Shown: positions 44,640-54,085, numbered from the stretch's first letter. The stretch is 64,000 nt of DNA from Clostridium sp. 'White wine YQ' (GCF_028728205.1 NZ_JAQYUU010000005.1:248001-312000), one strand, 5' to 3'. The notes: generated from the sequence alone by a model not told the origin. Made by a program: numbers and translations.

Positions 44640-45671
44640 ATGAAAAAAATTAAAGTGTGCGCATTACTAATGACTGGTATTATGGCAGCTTCTCTATTTG
44701 CTGGTTGCGGAAAGAAAGCCGCTACTACATCTAGTGACAAGAAATTAGTTATCGGAGTTTCCTTACCAACTCAAAGAGAAGAAAGATGGGTAAGAGATAA
44801 AGAAACTATGGAAGCTTACGCAAAAGAAAAGGGTGTTGATTTAAAAATCCAAGTAGCTGATACTGATGTTGCTCAACAAGCATCTCAAGTAGAAAACTTA
44901 ATATCTCAAGGAATAGACGTTTTAGTTCTTGCTCCTGCTGATGCTTCTGCTTCTGCACAAAGTGTTGAAAAAGCACATGCTGCTGGAATAAAAGTTATAT
45001 CCTACGATAGATTAATAGCTAACTGTGACCTAGATTTATATATGTCATTTGATAATGAAAAGGTTGGAGAACTTCAAGGAGAATATATCACTAAAAAAGC
45101 TCCAAAAGGAAATTACATCGTAATGGCTGGTGCTCCAACAGATAATAACGCAACTCTATTTAAGAAAGGTGCTATGAAATATATCCAACCTTTAGTTGAT
45201 AAAGGAGATATAAAAGTTGTTACTGATTTAGCAGTAGATAACTGGGAACCTACAAATGCACTTAAAATTGTAGAAAACTCATTAACTGCAAATAGTAATA
45301 AAGTAGATGCTATACTTGCACCAAATGATGGTACTGCAGGTGCTGCAATCCAAGCTCTTTCTGCTCAAGGATTAGCTGGAAAAATTCCTGTAACTGGACA
45401 AGACTCAGAACTTACTGCTGCTCAAAGAATAGTTCAAGGTACTCAATCAATGACTATCTTCAAAGATACTAGAGAATTAGGTAAAGCAGCTATAGATGCA
45501 GCTATCAAATTTGCAAAAGGTGAATCAGTTGAATCTAACGGAAAAGTTAACAATGGTAAAATGGATGTTCCTTCTTCACTTCTTGCTGCTCAAGTAGTTG
45601 ATAAAGACAACTTAGACAAAGTTCTTATAGACAGTGGTTACTTAAAGAAAGATGATGTTTATAAAAAATAG
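44640..45671 (+). CDS. xylF: D-xylose ABC transporter substrate-binding lipoprotein
   Basis: 343-residue lipoprotein: signal peptide with lipobox LFAGC (Cys23), then the XylF fold (VIGVSLPTQREERWVRDKE, VLVLAPADASA, VISYDRLIANCDLDLYMSFDNEKVGELQG, VDAILAPNDGTAGAAIQAL, PVTGQDSELTAAQRI). AAGGAGG precedes the ATG. Codon choice is more biased than in the neighbours, as expected of an abundant protein. A hairpin behind it (45684-45714) may keep its expression above that of the ATPase and permease genes. Confidence 0.94.
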   Translation: MKKIKVCALLMTGIMAASLFAGCGKKAATTSSDKKLVIGVSLPTQREERWVRDKETMEAYAKEKGVDLKIQVADTDVAQQASQVENLISQGIDVLVLAPADASASAQSVEKAHAAGIKVISYDRLIANCDLDLYMSFDNEKVGELQGEYITKKAPKGNYIVMAGAPTDNNATLFKKGAMKYIQPLVDKGDIKVVTDLAVDNWEPTNALKIVENSLTANSNKVDAILAPNDGTAGAAIQALSAQGLAGKIPVTGQDSELTAAQRIVQGTQSMTIFKDTRELGKAAIDAAIKFAKGESVESNGKVNNGKMDVPSSLLAAQVVDKDNLDKVLIDSGYLKKDDVYKK

Positions 45672-45683
45672 ATAAAAAGCTTT

Positions 45684-45714
45684 AAACAGGGGGTTTAGTA
45701 ATACCCCCTGTTTT
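45684..45714 (+). terminator. Intra-operon attenuating hairpin xylF/xylG
   Basis: AACAGGGGG and CCCCCTGTT pair around a 10-base loop with only four Ts after it. Partial termination here would give more XylF than XylGH. Confidence 0.72.
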
Positions 45715-45742
45715 GAAAAATCAGACGGGGAGGCAATAATTT

Positions 45743-47272
45743 ATGGATCAATTTATTCTAGAGATGAATCATATTACGAAGGAATTCCCTGGTGTAAAAG
45801 CTCTGGATGATGTATGTTTTAAAGTTAAAAAAGGTGAAATCCATGCTCTCGTTGGAGAAAATGGAGCTGGTAAATCTACATTAATGAAAATATTAAGTGG
45901 TGTTTACCCTCATAATAGCTATACTGGAGAGATATTAGTAAAAGGAAATACTCAAAGCTTTGAGAATATAAAAGACAGTGAAAAAGTTGGTATTGCAATA
46001 ATTTACCAAGAGCTTACTTTAGTAAAATATTTAAGCATAGCTGAGAACATATTTTTAGGTAATGAATTTAATTCTAACGGTATTATTGATTGGGATAAAA
46101 CTTATATGTCAGCAGAAAAGATATTGAAGGAAGTAAAACTAGAAGATAATCCTGATACTAAGGTTATCGAGCTAGGAATTGGAAAACAACAATTAATTGA
46201 AATTGCTAAAGCTCTTTCTAAGAATGTTGAAATATTGATTCTTGATGAACCTACTGCAGCTTTAAATGAAACAGATTCAAAAAACCTTCTTACTATACTA
46301 AAAGAGCTGCGTTCTAAAGGTGTAACTTGTATTTACATTTCTCACAAACTGGAGGAAGTCATTGATATAGCTGATACTGTTACCATCATAAGAGATGGTA
46401 AAACAGTGTGCACAAATGATATGCATAATCCAGATGAAAAACTTACTGAGGATAAAATAATTACTCATATGGTTGGAAGACAATTAACACAACGTTTCCC
46501 TAGAAAAGAACATACTCCAGGGGAAGTAGTTCTAGAAATTAAAAATTGGACAGTTTACAATCCTGAAATACCTGATAAGGAAGTCATAAATAATGTTAGC
46601 ATGAAGGCAAGAAAAGGTGAAATTTTAGGTATTGCTGGACTAATGGGTTCTGGTAGAACTGAATTTATAATGAGCCTTATTGGAGCCTATGGTGTTAATG
46701 CTGTAGGAGAAATATTTGTTGAGGGTAAAAAGGTTACTATAAAAAATCCTAGAGATGCCATATCAAACGGAATCAGTTATCTATCTGAGGATAGAAAAGG
46801 AAAAGGCCTTATTTTAATGATGGACATAATGAATAATACTTCTATTTCTAGTCTTAATGGCATAAGCCATTCTGGAGTTATAAACTCAAATGAAGAAATT
46901 AATGCAACAAGCTCATACGTTAAAGCTTTAAATATCAAAACTCCATCCATAGAACAAAAGGTTGAAAATCTAAGTGGTGGAAATCAACAAAAGGTTGCTA
47001 TAGCCAAATGGCTAATGACCAATCCTAAGGTGCTTATACTTGATGAACCAACAAGAGGTATAGACGTTGGTGCTAAATTTGAAATATATAACATAATGAA
47101 CCAATTAGTGGATAAAGGAGTTTCTGTAATAATGATCTCCTCAGAACTTCCTGAAATATTAGGAATGAGTGATAGAATTATAGTCATGAACAGAGGTAAA
47201 TTCACAGGCGAAATCGACTGGAAAGAAGCATCTCAAGAAAAAGTAATGCATTACGCAACAGGAGGTAAATAA
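45743..47272 (+). CDS. xylG: D-xylose ABC transporter ATPase
   Basis: 509-residue fusion of two ABC domains, as usual for sugar ABC transporters of the CUT2 class. The first has GENGAGKST, LGIGKQQLIEIAKAL and ILDEPTAAL; the second has the degenerate Walker A GLMGSGRTEF, LSGGNQQKVAIAKWL and LILDEPTRGIDVGAK. GGGGAGG precedes the ATG. It ends 2 bases before xylH. Similar proteins serve ribose and galactose; xylose is inferred from XylF and the sensor genes. Confidence 0.94.
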   Translation: MDQFILEMNHITKEFPGVKALDDVCFKVKKGEIHALVGENGAGKSTLMKILSGVYPHNSYTGEILVKGNTQSFENIKDSEKVGIAIIYQELTLVKYLSIAENIFLGNEFNSNGIIDWDKTYMSAEKILKEVKLEDNPDTKVIELGIGKQQLIEIAKALSKNVEILILDEPTAALNETDSKNLLTILKELRSKGVTCIYISHKLEEVIDIADTVTIIRDGKTVCTNDMHNPDEKLTEDKIITHMVGRQLTQRFPRKEHTPGEVVLEIKNWTVYNPEIPDKEVINNVSMKARKGEILGIAGLMGSGRTEFIMSLIGAYGVNAVGEIFVEGKKVTIKNPRDAISNGISYLSEDRKGKGLILMMDIMNNTSISSLNGISHSGVINSNEEINATSSYVKALNIKTPSIEQKVENLSGGNQQKVAIAKWLMTNPKVLILDEPTRGIDVGAKFEIYNIMNQLVDKGVSVIMISSELPEILGMSDRIIVMNRGKFTGEIDWKEASQEKVMHYATGGK

Positions 47273-47274
47273 AT

Positions 47275-48489
47275 ATGTCAGATATTCAAACTGAAAATAA
47301 AACCAAGGTTACAAATGAAGGTTCCATATTATCCGTACTAAAAAAATCTATGAAAACTAATCTAAGACAATACACAATGTTTATAGCATTAATTGCTATA
47401 AGTTTGATATTCACATTCCTAACTGATGGAACATTCTTAACTTCTAGAAATTTATCAAACTTATTACTTCAAACTGCTACTACTGCAATACTTGCTTGTG
47501 GTATGGTACTTATAATAATAGCTGGGCACATAGATCTTTCTGTCGGTTCAGTAGCTGGATTCACTGGTGCAATAGCTGCACTATTACAAGTTAAATATGG
47601 ATGGGAAACAGCCCCAACTATAGTAGTTACTATCTTAGTTGGTATTGCTGTTGGTGTTTGGCAAGGTTTCTGGGTATCATACCAAGGTGTTCCTGCTTTT
47701 ATCGTTACTCTTGGTGGTATGATGATCTTCAGAGGTGGTGTTATGGCTGTAACTAAAGGTCAAACTATTGCGCCAACCAAACCTGCTTTTAAGGCAATCG
47801 GACAAGGATATCTACCTAAGATTTCAGATAATCTAAATGATACTACTATAGCTCTTGGAATATTAATCATAGTTGCATACTTATTCCTTGAAATTAGAAA
47901 GAGAAAGATAAGAGTAACTAAATATAACTTTAAAGTTCTTCCTCTTCCACTAGAAATAGCAAAGCTAACAGCAGTATCAGCTATGATAGCCTTACTATTC
48001 TTAATTATGATTAGTTATAGAGGTATTCCTTATAGTATTGTATTAGTTCTTGGACTTGTACTTCTATTCTCCTTCATAACTACCAAAACTACTCTTGGTC
48101 GTTATGTATACGCTATAGGTGGAAATAAAGAAGCATCTAAACTTTCTGGTATCAACATCCAAAAAGTAACAATGCTTATATTTGTAATAATGGGATTCTT
48201 ATCAGCAGTTGCTGGTATCGTATTTACTGGTAGACTTGACTCAGCTACTGCATCTGCAGGTAACTTATTCGAACTAGATGCCATTGCTGCTTGCTATATC
48301 GGTGGTGCTAGTGCCATGGGTGGTGAAGGTTCTGTTATGGGAGCAATGATTGGTGCTCTCGTTATGGCAACCTTAAATAATGGAATGAGTTTAATGAATG
48401 TAGATTTAACTTATCAATATATAATTAAAGGCTTAATACTTCTTATAGCTGTAAGAGTTGACATAGCAACAAGAAAAAAAGCAGCTTAA
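47275..48489 (+). CDS. xylH: D-xylose ABC transporter permease
   Basis: 404-residue permease with about ten helices, within the normal range for XylH and longer than RbsC. Conserved parts are GMVLIIIAGHIDLSVGSVAGF, the CUT2 permease signature, FIVTLGGMMIFRGGVMAVTKGQTIAP and GRYVYAIGGNKEASKLSGINI. AGGAGG overlaps the end of xylG. It forms the membrane channel with XylG. The operon is closed by the hairpin at 48501-48535. Confidence 0.94.
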   Translation: MSDIQTENKTKVTNEGSILSVLKKSMKTNLRQYTMFIALIAISLIFTFLTDGTFLTSRNLSNLLLQTATTAILACGMVLIIIAGHIDLSVGSVAGFTGAIAALLQVKYGWETAPTIVVTILVGIAVGVWQGFWVSYQGVPAFIVTLGGMMIFRGGVMAVTKGQTIAPTKPAFKAIGQGYLPKISDNLNDTTIALGILIIVAYLFLEIRKRKIRVTKYNFKVLPLPLEIAKLTAVSAMIALLFLIMISYRGIPYSIVLVLGLVLLFSFITTKTTLGRYVYAIGGNKEASKLSGINIQKVTMLIFVIMGFLSAVAGIVFTGRLDSATASAGNLFELDAIAACYIGGASAMGGEGSVMGAMIGALVMATLNNGMSLMNVDLTYQYIIKGLILLIAVRVDIATRKKAA

Positions 48490-48500
48490 TTTTCTCCCAA

Positions 48501-48535
48501 ATAAGGGGCTATTGCATAATGCAACAGCCCCTTAT
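48501..48535. terminator. Bidirectional terminator
   Basis: AAGGGGCT and AGCCCCTT, with GTTGCATTAT/ATAATGCAAC-like inner pairing, between the convergent xylH and thlA genes. Confidence 0.85.
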
Positions 48536-48581
48536 TTATATTCTAATTAAATTTATCGGATACACTTATAATATAACTAAA

Positions 48582-49760
48582 TTAATCTCTTTCAACCACC
48601 AATGCAGTTCCTTGTCCTCCGCCTATACATAAGGTAGCTAGCCCTCTTTTTGCATCTCTTTTTTGCATTTCATGCAGTAATGTAACCACTATTCTAGCAC
48701 CTGAAGCACCTATTGGATGACCAAGAGCAATAGCTCCTCCGTTAACATTTACCCTGCTCAAATCTAAATTCAAATCTTTAGCTATTGCTATACTTTGTGA
48801 TGCATATGCTTCATTTGCTTCAACTAAATCTAAGTCCTCAGACTTTAAATTCAACTTATCTAGTACACCTTTTGTAGCATGAAATGCTCCATATCCCATT
48901 ATAGAAGGATCTAAACCTGCTGAATCATATCCACTTATTTTAGCAAGAGGCTTTAACTTTAGTTCCTTTGCCTTTTCAGCACTCATTATTACTAATGCTG
49001 CTGCTCCATCATTTATTCCTGATGCATTTCCTGCAGTAACACTTCCATCTACTTTAAATATTGGTTTTAATTTATTCAGTGCTTCCATGCTATTTCCGAA
49101 CCTTGGGAATTCATCAGTATCAAAAACAATTTCTCCCTTTTTTGTCTTGATAACTACTGGAACTATTTCGTCTTTGAAACGTCCTTCTTTTATGGCTTTT
49201 TCTGCTTTTTGTTGAGATAAAAGAGAGAACTCATCTTGCTCCTTTCTTGAAACATTCCATCTTTCTGCTACATTTTCAGCAGTTACCCCCATATGATAAT
49301 CATTGAAGGCATCCCATAACCCATCTCTTATCATTTCATCAACTAACTCTGAGTGTCCCATTCTATAGCCCCATCTAGCATTCTCAGCTAAATATGGCGC
49401 TCTTGACATATTCTCCATTCCACCAGCAATAATTATATCAGCATCTCCTGACTTAATAATCTGAGCTGCTAAACTTATACTTCTTAAGCCTGAACCACAA
49501 ACTTTATTAATTGTTAATGCTGGTACTTCTACTGGTAATCCACCTTTTATGGCTGCTTGTCTAGCTGGATTTTGTCCTAGTCCTGCTTGAAGAACATTCC
49601 CAAAAATCACTTCATTAACATCTTTAGGATTAATTCCTGCTCTTTTCACAGCTTCTTTTATTACTATGGCTCCTAAATCTACTGCAGGTACATCTTTTAA
49701 AGTTTTACCATAAGCTCCTATTGCAGTTCTTACTGCGCTTACTATTACTACATCCTTCAT
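48582..49760 (-). CDS. thlA: Acetyl-CoA C-acetyltransferase (thiolase)
   Basis: Condenses two acetyl-CoA to acetoacetyl-CoA, the entry to butyrate and butanol. The 392 residues match the clostridial ThlA length, with Cys88 ([10 protein letters not shown]), His348 (GHPIGASG) and Cys378 (CIGGGQG) at exactly the positions of the C. acetobutylicum enzyme, where Cys88 and Cys378 form a redox switch. AGGAGG precedes the ATG. It stands apart from the crotonase-bcd operon. A palindrome shared with the nearby tetR promoter lies 56 bases upstream of the ATG. Confidence 0.95.
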   Translation of the reverse strand: MKDVVIVSAVRTAIGAYGKTLKDVPAVDLGAIVIKEAVKRAGINPKDVNEVIFGNVLQAGLGQNPARQAAIKGGLPVEVPALTINKVCGSGLRSISLAAQIIKSGDADIIIAGGMENMSRAPYLAENARWGYRMGHSELVDEMIRDGLWDAFNDYHMGVTAENVAERWNVSRKEQDEFSLLSQQKAEKAIKEGRFKDEIVPVVIKTKKGEIVFDTDEFPRFGNSMEALNKLKPIFKVDGSVTAGNASGINDGAAALVIMSAEKAKELKLKPLAKISGYDSAGLDPSIMGYGAFHATKGVLDKLNLKSEDLDLVEANEAYASQSIAIAKDLNLDLSRVNVNGGAIALGHPIGASGARIVVTLLHEMQKRDAKRGLATLCIGGGQGTALVVERD

Positions 49761-49815
49761 TTCAAATTCCTCCTAAAATAATATTATTCTTAGTTATTTT
49801 TTTAACAATTATTAA

Positions 49816-49831
49816 TAGACCGGTTTGTTTA
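49816..49831. promoter_or_regulatory. TetR-type operator upstream of thlA
   Basis: TAGACCGGTTTGTTTA followed by TTTT matches the palindrome in the tetR promoter (51239-51254) at 13 of 16 positions and in the following TTTT. Its centre ACCGGT is a perfect palindrome. Confidence 0.62.
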
Positions 49832-49871
49832 TTTTTTATTTAAAAATTTAGTTTAAATTCTTTAATTTAAA

Positions 49872-50615
49872 CTACTTACTTCTTCTACGCGCTGGGCAAA
49901 GTTTAAGACAATTAAAACAATAATATTGTGTTATAAAGGCATTCGCTTGATAATAAGGGAAAAATTCCATAGCCATAGCTTGTCTCTTCTCTTTATCAGC
50001 TTCTATATATTTATCTAAAAAAGATAGATAAGCTATAAATGAAAATGGTTGAGATGACTTCATACATTTAAAAATATCAGTTTTTCCTTCTTCATCTAAG
50101 GCTTTAGCTGGGCAATTCTTTACACATATTCCACAATTATTGCAAAAGTTTTCTTCTATTTTTTCATCTGATTCTAATTCTAAATTTGTAACTATTGCTG
50201 TAAATGTAACTCTAGTGCCAAACTCTGGATGAATCACAAGGTTATGCCTTCCGAAGTTTCCTAGTCCAGCTGCTACTGCTGCATGTCTAAGAGACACTGC
50301 TGAGGTCCCTCCCCTAGGAAAGGATTCTGGGATAGATACAAGCTTTGCATTGAACTCATCCTCTAAATAATGACATATTTTATATGCATCAGCTCTCATT
50401 ACATCCTTTTTATCTAGTCTCCCATTCATTGCTAGTTGCGGATCCAAGCTTTCGCAAGTGGATAATTCTCTATAAGCCATTACTATCATGGACTTTGCTT
50501 TAGGGAAAAAAGATTCTATCTTTGGCGTGTTGGGACTTACATAATCGGCGACTGCTGCAAAACCTACATCATCGACTCCTAGACTTTTAATATAATTTCT
50601 TATTGCTTCCTTCAT
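49872..50615 (-). CDS. Ferredoxin-type iron-sulfur reductase, QueG-like
   Basis: 247-residue protein resembling epoxyqueuosine reductase and reductive-dehalogenase-like proteins: an N-terminal cobalamin-domain-like part (KEAIRNYIKSLGVDDVGFAAV, RGGTSAVSLRHAAVAAGLGNFGRHNLVIHPEFG, cited in part) and a ferredoxin domain with CNNCGICVKNCPAKAL plus a last cluster CFNCLKLCPARRR. It is shorter than QueG (about 380) and lacks HEAT repeats, so a role in queuosine synthesis is unlikely. Its ATG overlaps the tetR stop (ATGA), so both form one operon and share control. The substrate is unknown. Confidence 0.8.
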   Translation of the reverse strand: MKEAIRNYIKSLGVDDVGFAAVADYVSPNTPKIESFFPKAKSMIVMAYRELSTCESLDPQLAMNGRLDKKDVMRADAYKICHYLEDEFNAKLVSIPESFPRGGTSAVSLRHAAVAAGLGNFGRHNLVIHPEFGTRVTFTAIVTNLELESDEKIEENFCNNCGICVKNCPAKALDEEGKTDIFKCMKSSQPFSFIAYLSFLDKYIEADKEKRQAMAMEFFPYYQANAFITQYYCFNCLKLCPARRRSK

Positions 50616-51199
50616 ACCTTCACCTCTTTATAATTTATGTATACATTAATTAAATCTTTTAGCATTCTTTTTAAAACATCTACATCTTTGCTTATTCTGT
50701 AATAAACTAAATATCCTTCATAAATTGCGAAAACTTTATGAGCAATTTCTTCGGAGGCATCTGACTCAATACCAGAAAATTCAAATATATCTTTAAAAGC
50801 ACTAATTAACTTTTTTATTGACTTATTATAATATTCTGAGATATCTGGTTCTGAAAATGCTATCTCTAACCCTAATACTGCAAAAGGACATCCATAATGC
50901 TTATTTTGTTCCGCACCACTTATCATTTGTTGTATTAGTTCTGTTATAAATTCATCCCACTTCTTTCCTTTAGAAGTTGCTATAATCCATTCATTTATTT
51001 TTCTATCAAAATAATAAGAAACTTCTATTGCCAAGTTCTTTTTGCTAGAAAAGTGAAAGTAAAATGATCCCTTAGGTAATTCAGCTAGGGCTAAGATATC
51101 ATTAATCCCTGTTGCATTATATCCATTTTTCATAAATAGCTCAGCAGCACATTCAATTAATTTATTCTTAGATTGTTCCCCTTTTGTATTTTTAGCCAT
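50612..51199 (-). CDS. TetR-family regulator
   Basis: 195-residue repressor. The N-terminal helix-turn-helix (about 8-55: KLIECAAELFMKNGYNATGINDILALAELPKGSFYFHFSSK, abridged) is canonical; the C-terminal ligand domain contains HYGCPFAVLGLEIAFSEPDISEYY, like regulators of reactive-compound or acyl stress, but the ligand cannot be read. AAGGAGGGG precedes the ATG. The promoter has its palindrome exactly between -35 and -10, indicating autorepression, and thlA carries the same palindrome. Confidence 0.92.
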   Translation of the reverse strand: MAKNTKGEQSKNKLIECAAELFMKNGYNATGINDILALAELPKGSFYFHFSSKKNLAIEVSYYFDRKINEWIIATSKGKKWDEFITELIQQMISGAEQNKHYGCPFAVLGLEIAFSEPDISEYYNKSIKKLISAFKDIFEFSGIESDASEEIAHKVFAIYEGYLVYYRISKDVDVLKRMLKDLINVYINYKEVKV

Positions 51200-51234
51200 G
51201 CCTTCCCCTCCTTGTTAAATTTTTATCTAATTAA

Positions 51235-51263
51235 ATATTAGACCAGTCTGTCTATTTTGTCAA
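51235..51263 (-). promoter_or_regulatory. tetR-reductase promoter with embedded operator
   Basis: TTGACA (51258-51263) and TAATAT (51235-51240) are 17 bases apart on the minus strand. The palindrome TAGACCAGTCTGTCTA (51239-51254) fills the spacer and the -10 edge, the classic layout for TetR autorepression. Confidence 0.82.
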
Positions 51264-51307
51264 TAAGAAATTATTTAAATTTCTTATTTAGGCAGTATTC
51301 TCTTATT

Positions 51308-51463
51308 CTACTTATCAAAAAGTCCGCCACCATTTTTATTACTTCTACCATTTCTCTTTTGACCTATTGATTTATGAGCCCTATTAGCACTATTTTTCTC
51401 TAAACCTTTTTTCTTTTTTTCTTCTATTAATTTCTTCATCATTTCCATATTGTTATTATTCAT
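51308..51463 (-). CDS. Small basic protein, 51 residues
   Basis: A short gene on the minus strand with ATG at 51461-51463, a GGAG site 8 bases before it and TAG at 51308-51310. The product begins MNNNNMEMMKKLIEEKKKKG, contains NRAHKSIGQKRNGRSNKN and ends GGGLFDK. It is lysine-rich with one amphipathic helix, then a basic, glycine-rich tail. A small protein with a similar QKRNG...GGGLFDK ending is known to me from other clostridia, by memory only. Function unknown; RNA or ribosome binding is a guess from charge. Confidence 0.7.
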   Translation of the reverse strand: MNNNNMEMMKKLIEEKKKKGLEKNSANRAHKSIGQKRNGRSNKNGGGLFDK

Positions 51464-51712
51464 AATATAAACTCCAATTCAATGTTAGTAAGCTTTTCAT
51501 ATACCTAAGTAATTTTATCATCAACCGTCTTTATTATAAATAGTAAATTATTATATTCTTTAATTTTATATAAGTCTTATTAGCCATATTTCCATTTTTT
51601 TATTTTTAATTAAAATAATTCCACAAACCCAATTTTGAGCCCTAGTAAAAATAGTTATTTTTTGTCGAAATAAATTGAATCTTGTTAAAATTTATGTTAA
51701 CATTGTGTTAAT

Positions 51713-51724
51713 GAACATTCGTTT
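51713..51724. promoter_or_regulatory. GAAC-N4-GTTT palindrome before tetR-mcp
   Basis: GAACATTCGTTT lies 5 bases before the ribosome site of the TetR gene. It could be the autoregulatory operator of that TetR protein or a LexA-type box: the core GAACATT(T/C)GTTT is the same as in the uvrB box. Confidence 0.5.
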
Positions 51725-51742
51725 AGAAGGGTGGTTACAACC

Positions 51743-52321
51743 TTGGATAAAATACTACAAGTCGCAAAAGTACTTTTCTGTGAACATGGCTTTGATGGCA
51801 CTTCTGTCAGGGATATTACTAGCTCATTAAATATAACACCTGGTGCTTTATACGCTCACTTTAAATCAAAACAAGAGCTTCTTTTTGCGCTATTATCAAA
51901 TATTTGGGATGACTTTATTGATTGTATACAAGAGGCTATTAACAATCATCGATATGACTCTGTAGAATCCCAACTTTATAATGTATATGCTTTTTATGTA
52001 AATTATGATAGACAAGCTCACTGCAATTCAAAACTTTTATTGCGTAACTTCATGTTCCCCCCCTATAACTTAAAGGAGAAAATTAATCACATTTCTACAG
52101 AAAAATATTCTCAAGTTATAGAAAAGGTAAAGCCTATATTAATAACTGGTATTAAACAAGATATTCTAAAAGATTATGATTTAGACAAACATATTGATCT
52201 TTTTAACACACTAATTAAATCTCTTGCTATTGATATAATCAGTTCCAATGGTACTCAAAGTTTGGAGTACTTTAATAAATACTGGAATCCATATTGGAAA
52301 GAAGTAACTAAGAATTATTAG
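51743..52321 (+). CDS. TetR-family regulator co-transcribed with a chemoreceptor
   Basis: 192-residue regulator. The helix-turn-helix is canonical (about 3-47: KILQVAKVLFCEHGFDGTS, VRDITSSLNITPGALYAHFKSK). The C-terminal domain is of unknown ligand specificity, with CNSKLLLRNFMFPPYNLKEKI like YtfA/Icaritin-type clostridial TetRs. I choose the TTG at 51743, 8 bases after AAGGGTGG; a GTG at 51731 would lie inside that site. A chemoreceptor gene starts 15 bases after its stop, so the regulator probably controls chemotaxis receptor supply as well as itself. Confidence 0.88.
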   Translation: MDKILQVAKVLFCEHGFDGTSVRDITSSLNITPGALYAHFKSKQELLFALLSNIWDDFIDCIQEAINNHRYDSVESQLYNVYAFYVNYDRQAHCNSKLLLRNFMFPPYNLKEKINHISTEKYSQVIEKVKPILITGIKQDILKDYDLDKHIDLFNTLIKSLAIDIISSNGTQSLEYFNKYWNPYWKEVTKNY

Positions 52322-52336
52322 TTTAGGAGGTACATC

Positions 52337-54049
52337 ATGAAATTATTAAAAAACTCAAAAATCTCACACAAACTTATATTAAGTTTCATCCTAGTATCAC
52401 TATTCATTGCTGAAGTTGGTTTAGTTGGAATGCAAGATATGAAAAAAATATCTAATAGTGCTACTTCTATGTACGAAAATAGCTTACAATCTTTAGATGC
52501 CTTAAATACCATAAAAGGCAACTCCTTGCAGCTCCAAAGCCAATTCTATCTTTTAGTTTATTCCAAGGATAGCAGTAAGCTTGCAGAAACAAAGGATCTT
52601 ATGGACAAGCTAAAAACTCAAAACAATACATTGTTAGATAAGTTTGGAAAACTCAATTTAGATACAACTGAAAAGAATTTATTAAATGATTATAATAATA
52701 TACTTGCTCAATATAGAGACGCTAGAGATAAGGTAGTCAAACTTGTTGAAGAAAAAAAGTATGATGAAGCGATACCCGCTTTACAAGATTCTGCAAAAAT
52801 CAGAAATAATATGGCTGATATTCTTGATCAGCTTATTCAATATAATGTATCTCAGGCTGCAAATGCTAATAAATCTAACATAGATGTTTCTAAAAAATCA
52901 AACGTCTTAATTGTAGTTTCAACAATTATAGGTCTTTTATTTGCTCTAATCTGTGGAATTTTAGTATCTAGCAGCATATCAAGAAGATTAAAGAAGGTAG
53001 AAGCCTTCGCACATGCATTAGGAGATGGTGACCTTTCTCATTCAATTGAAGTTACTTCAAATGACGAGATTGGAATGCTTTCTAATTCCTTAAATAATGC
53101 AGTACAAAACACAAAGTATTTGATCTCTGAGTTATTATCAAGTTCTCAAAATATAAGTTCTTCTAGTGAAGAGTTGTCAGCTACTATGCAGGAAATATCC
53201 TCTAAAATGCTTACAGTAAATGAGTCCACTATGGATATCGCTAAAGGTGCCCAAGATCTTAGTGCCACAACTGAAGAAATAAATGCTTCCTCTGAACAAA
53301 TAGGAGATACTACATACTCCTTAGCTGATAAAGCTAATGAGGCTTTAGCCTCTGTAAAAGCCATTGAATCTAGAGCCTTAAACATTAAAGAGAAAGCATC
53401 TAAAGCAATAACAGAAGGAAATGAAATTTATAAAAAGCAAGAAGAAGATATTAACAATGCCATCAGAGAGAGCAAGGTTGTTAATGAAATAAAAGAATTA
53501 GCTTCATCTATAGGTGATATTGCTGAGCAAACTAACCTTCTTGCCTTAAATGCTGCTATCGAAGCTGCTAGAGCTGGTGAAACTGGAAAAGGCTTTGCTG
53601 TCGTTGCGGATGAAGTTAGAAAATTAGCTGAAGAATCTGCGGAATCTGTAAAGAATATTCAAGAAATGGTTACAAAGATTGATGTTGCTGTAAACAACCT
53701 ATCTATTAGTGGACAAAGCATGCTTGATTTCATGACAAACTACGTTCAACCAACCTATAAATTGCTTATGGAAACAGGAAAGCAGTATGAATTAGACGCT
53801 GAATTCATAGCTGGAATTTCCGAACAAATTGCATCTGGTAGTAAAACAATGTCTGAAACTATCGATCAAGTTACCTCCGCAATCGAGACTGTTGCTGCAA
53901 CAGCTGAGGAATCTGCTGCTGGTTCTGATGAAATAATGAACAGTATTAGCGAAACTACCTTTGCTATTGAAGAAATAGCTAAAGCTGCTCAATCTCAAGC
54001 TATACTGGCTGAAAACTTAAATAAATTGGCATCTAAATTTAAATTATAA
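52337..54049 (+). CDS. Methyl-accepting chemotaxis protein with 4-helix-bundle sensor
   Basis: 570-residue chemoreceptor: helix 1 (about 13-31), extracytoplasmic 4HB_MCP domain (32-187), helix 2 (about 190-212), HAMP (213-265) and a signalling domain to the end. The conserved tip is [41 protein letters not shown], shown only as [19 protein letters not shown] at about 395-413. There is no CheR-docking pentapeptide. Typical ligands of 4HB sensors are small acids or amino acids. GGAGG precedes the ATG. It follows a TetR gene in one unit and is closed by the terminator at 54050-54084. Confidence 0.93.
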   Translation: MKLLKNSKISHKLILSFILVSLFIAEVGLVGMQDMKKISNSATSMYENSLQSLDALNTIKGNSLQLQSQFYLLVYSKDSSKLAETKDLMDKLKTQNNTLLDKFGKLNLDTTEKNLLNDYNNILAQYRDARDKVVKLVEEKKYDEAIPALQDSAKIRNNMADILDQLIQYNVSQAANANKSNIDVSKKSNVLIVVSTIIGLLFALICGILVSSSISRRLKKVEAFAHALGDGDLSHSIEVTSNDEIGMLSNSLNNAVQNTKYLISELLSSSQNISSSSEELSATMQEISSKMLTVNESTMDIAKGAQDLSATTEEINASSEQIGDTTYSLADKANEALASVKAIESRALNIKEKASKAITEGNEIYKKQEEDINNAIRESKVVNEIKELASSIGDIAEQTNLLALNAAIEAARAGETGKGFAVVADEVRKLAEESAESVKNIQEMVTKIDVAVNNLSISGQSMLDFMTNYVQPTYKLLMETGKQYELDAEFIAGISEQIASGSKTMSETIDQVTSAIETVAATAEESAAGSDEIMNSISETTFAIEEIAKAAQSQAILAENLNKLASKFKL

Positions 54050-54084
54050 TAATAATCCCCATGATAGAAATCATGGGGATTATT
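54050..54084. terminator. Bidirectional terminator between the two chemoreceptor genes
   Basis: AATAATCCCCATGAT and ATCATGGGGATTATT form a 15-base-pair stem around AGAA. Confidence 0.92.
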
Positions 54085-54085
54085 A

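Noticed and set aside
51726..51745. GGGTGG...ACC resembling the T-box core AGGGTGGNACCGCG
   Set aside because: The match is partial, no stem I, specifier loop or terminator surrounds it, and it is simply the ribosome site and start of the TetR gene.
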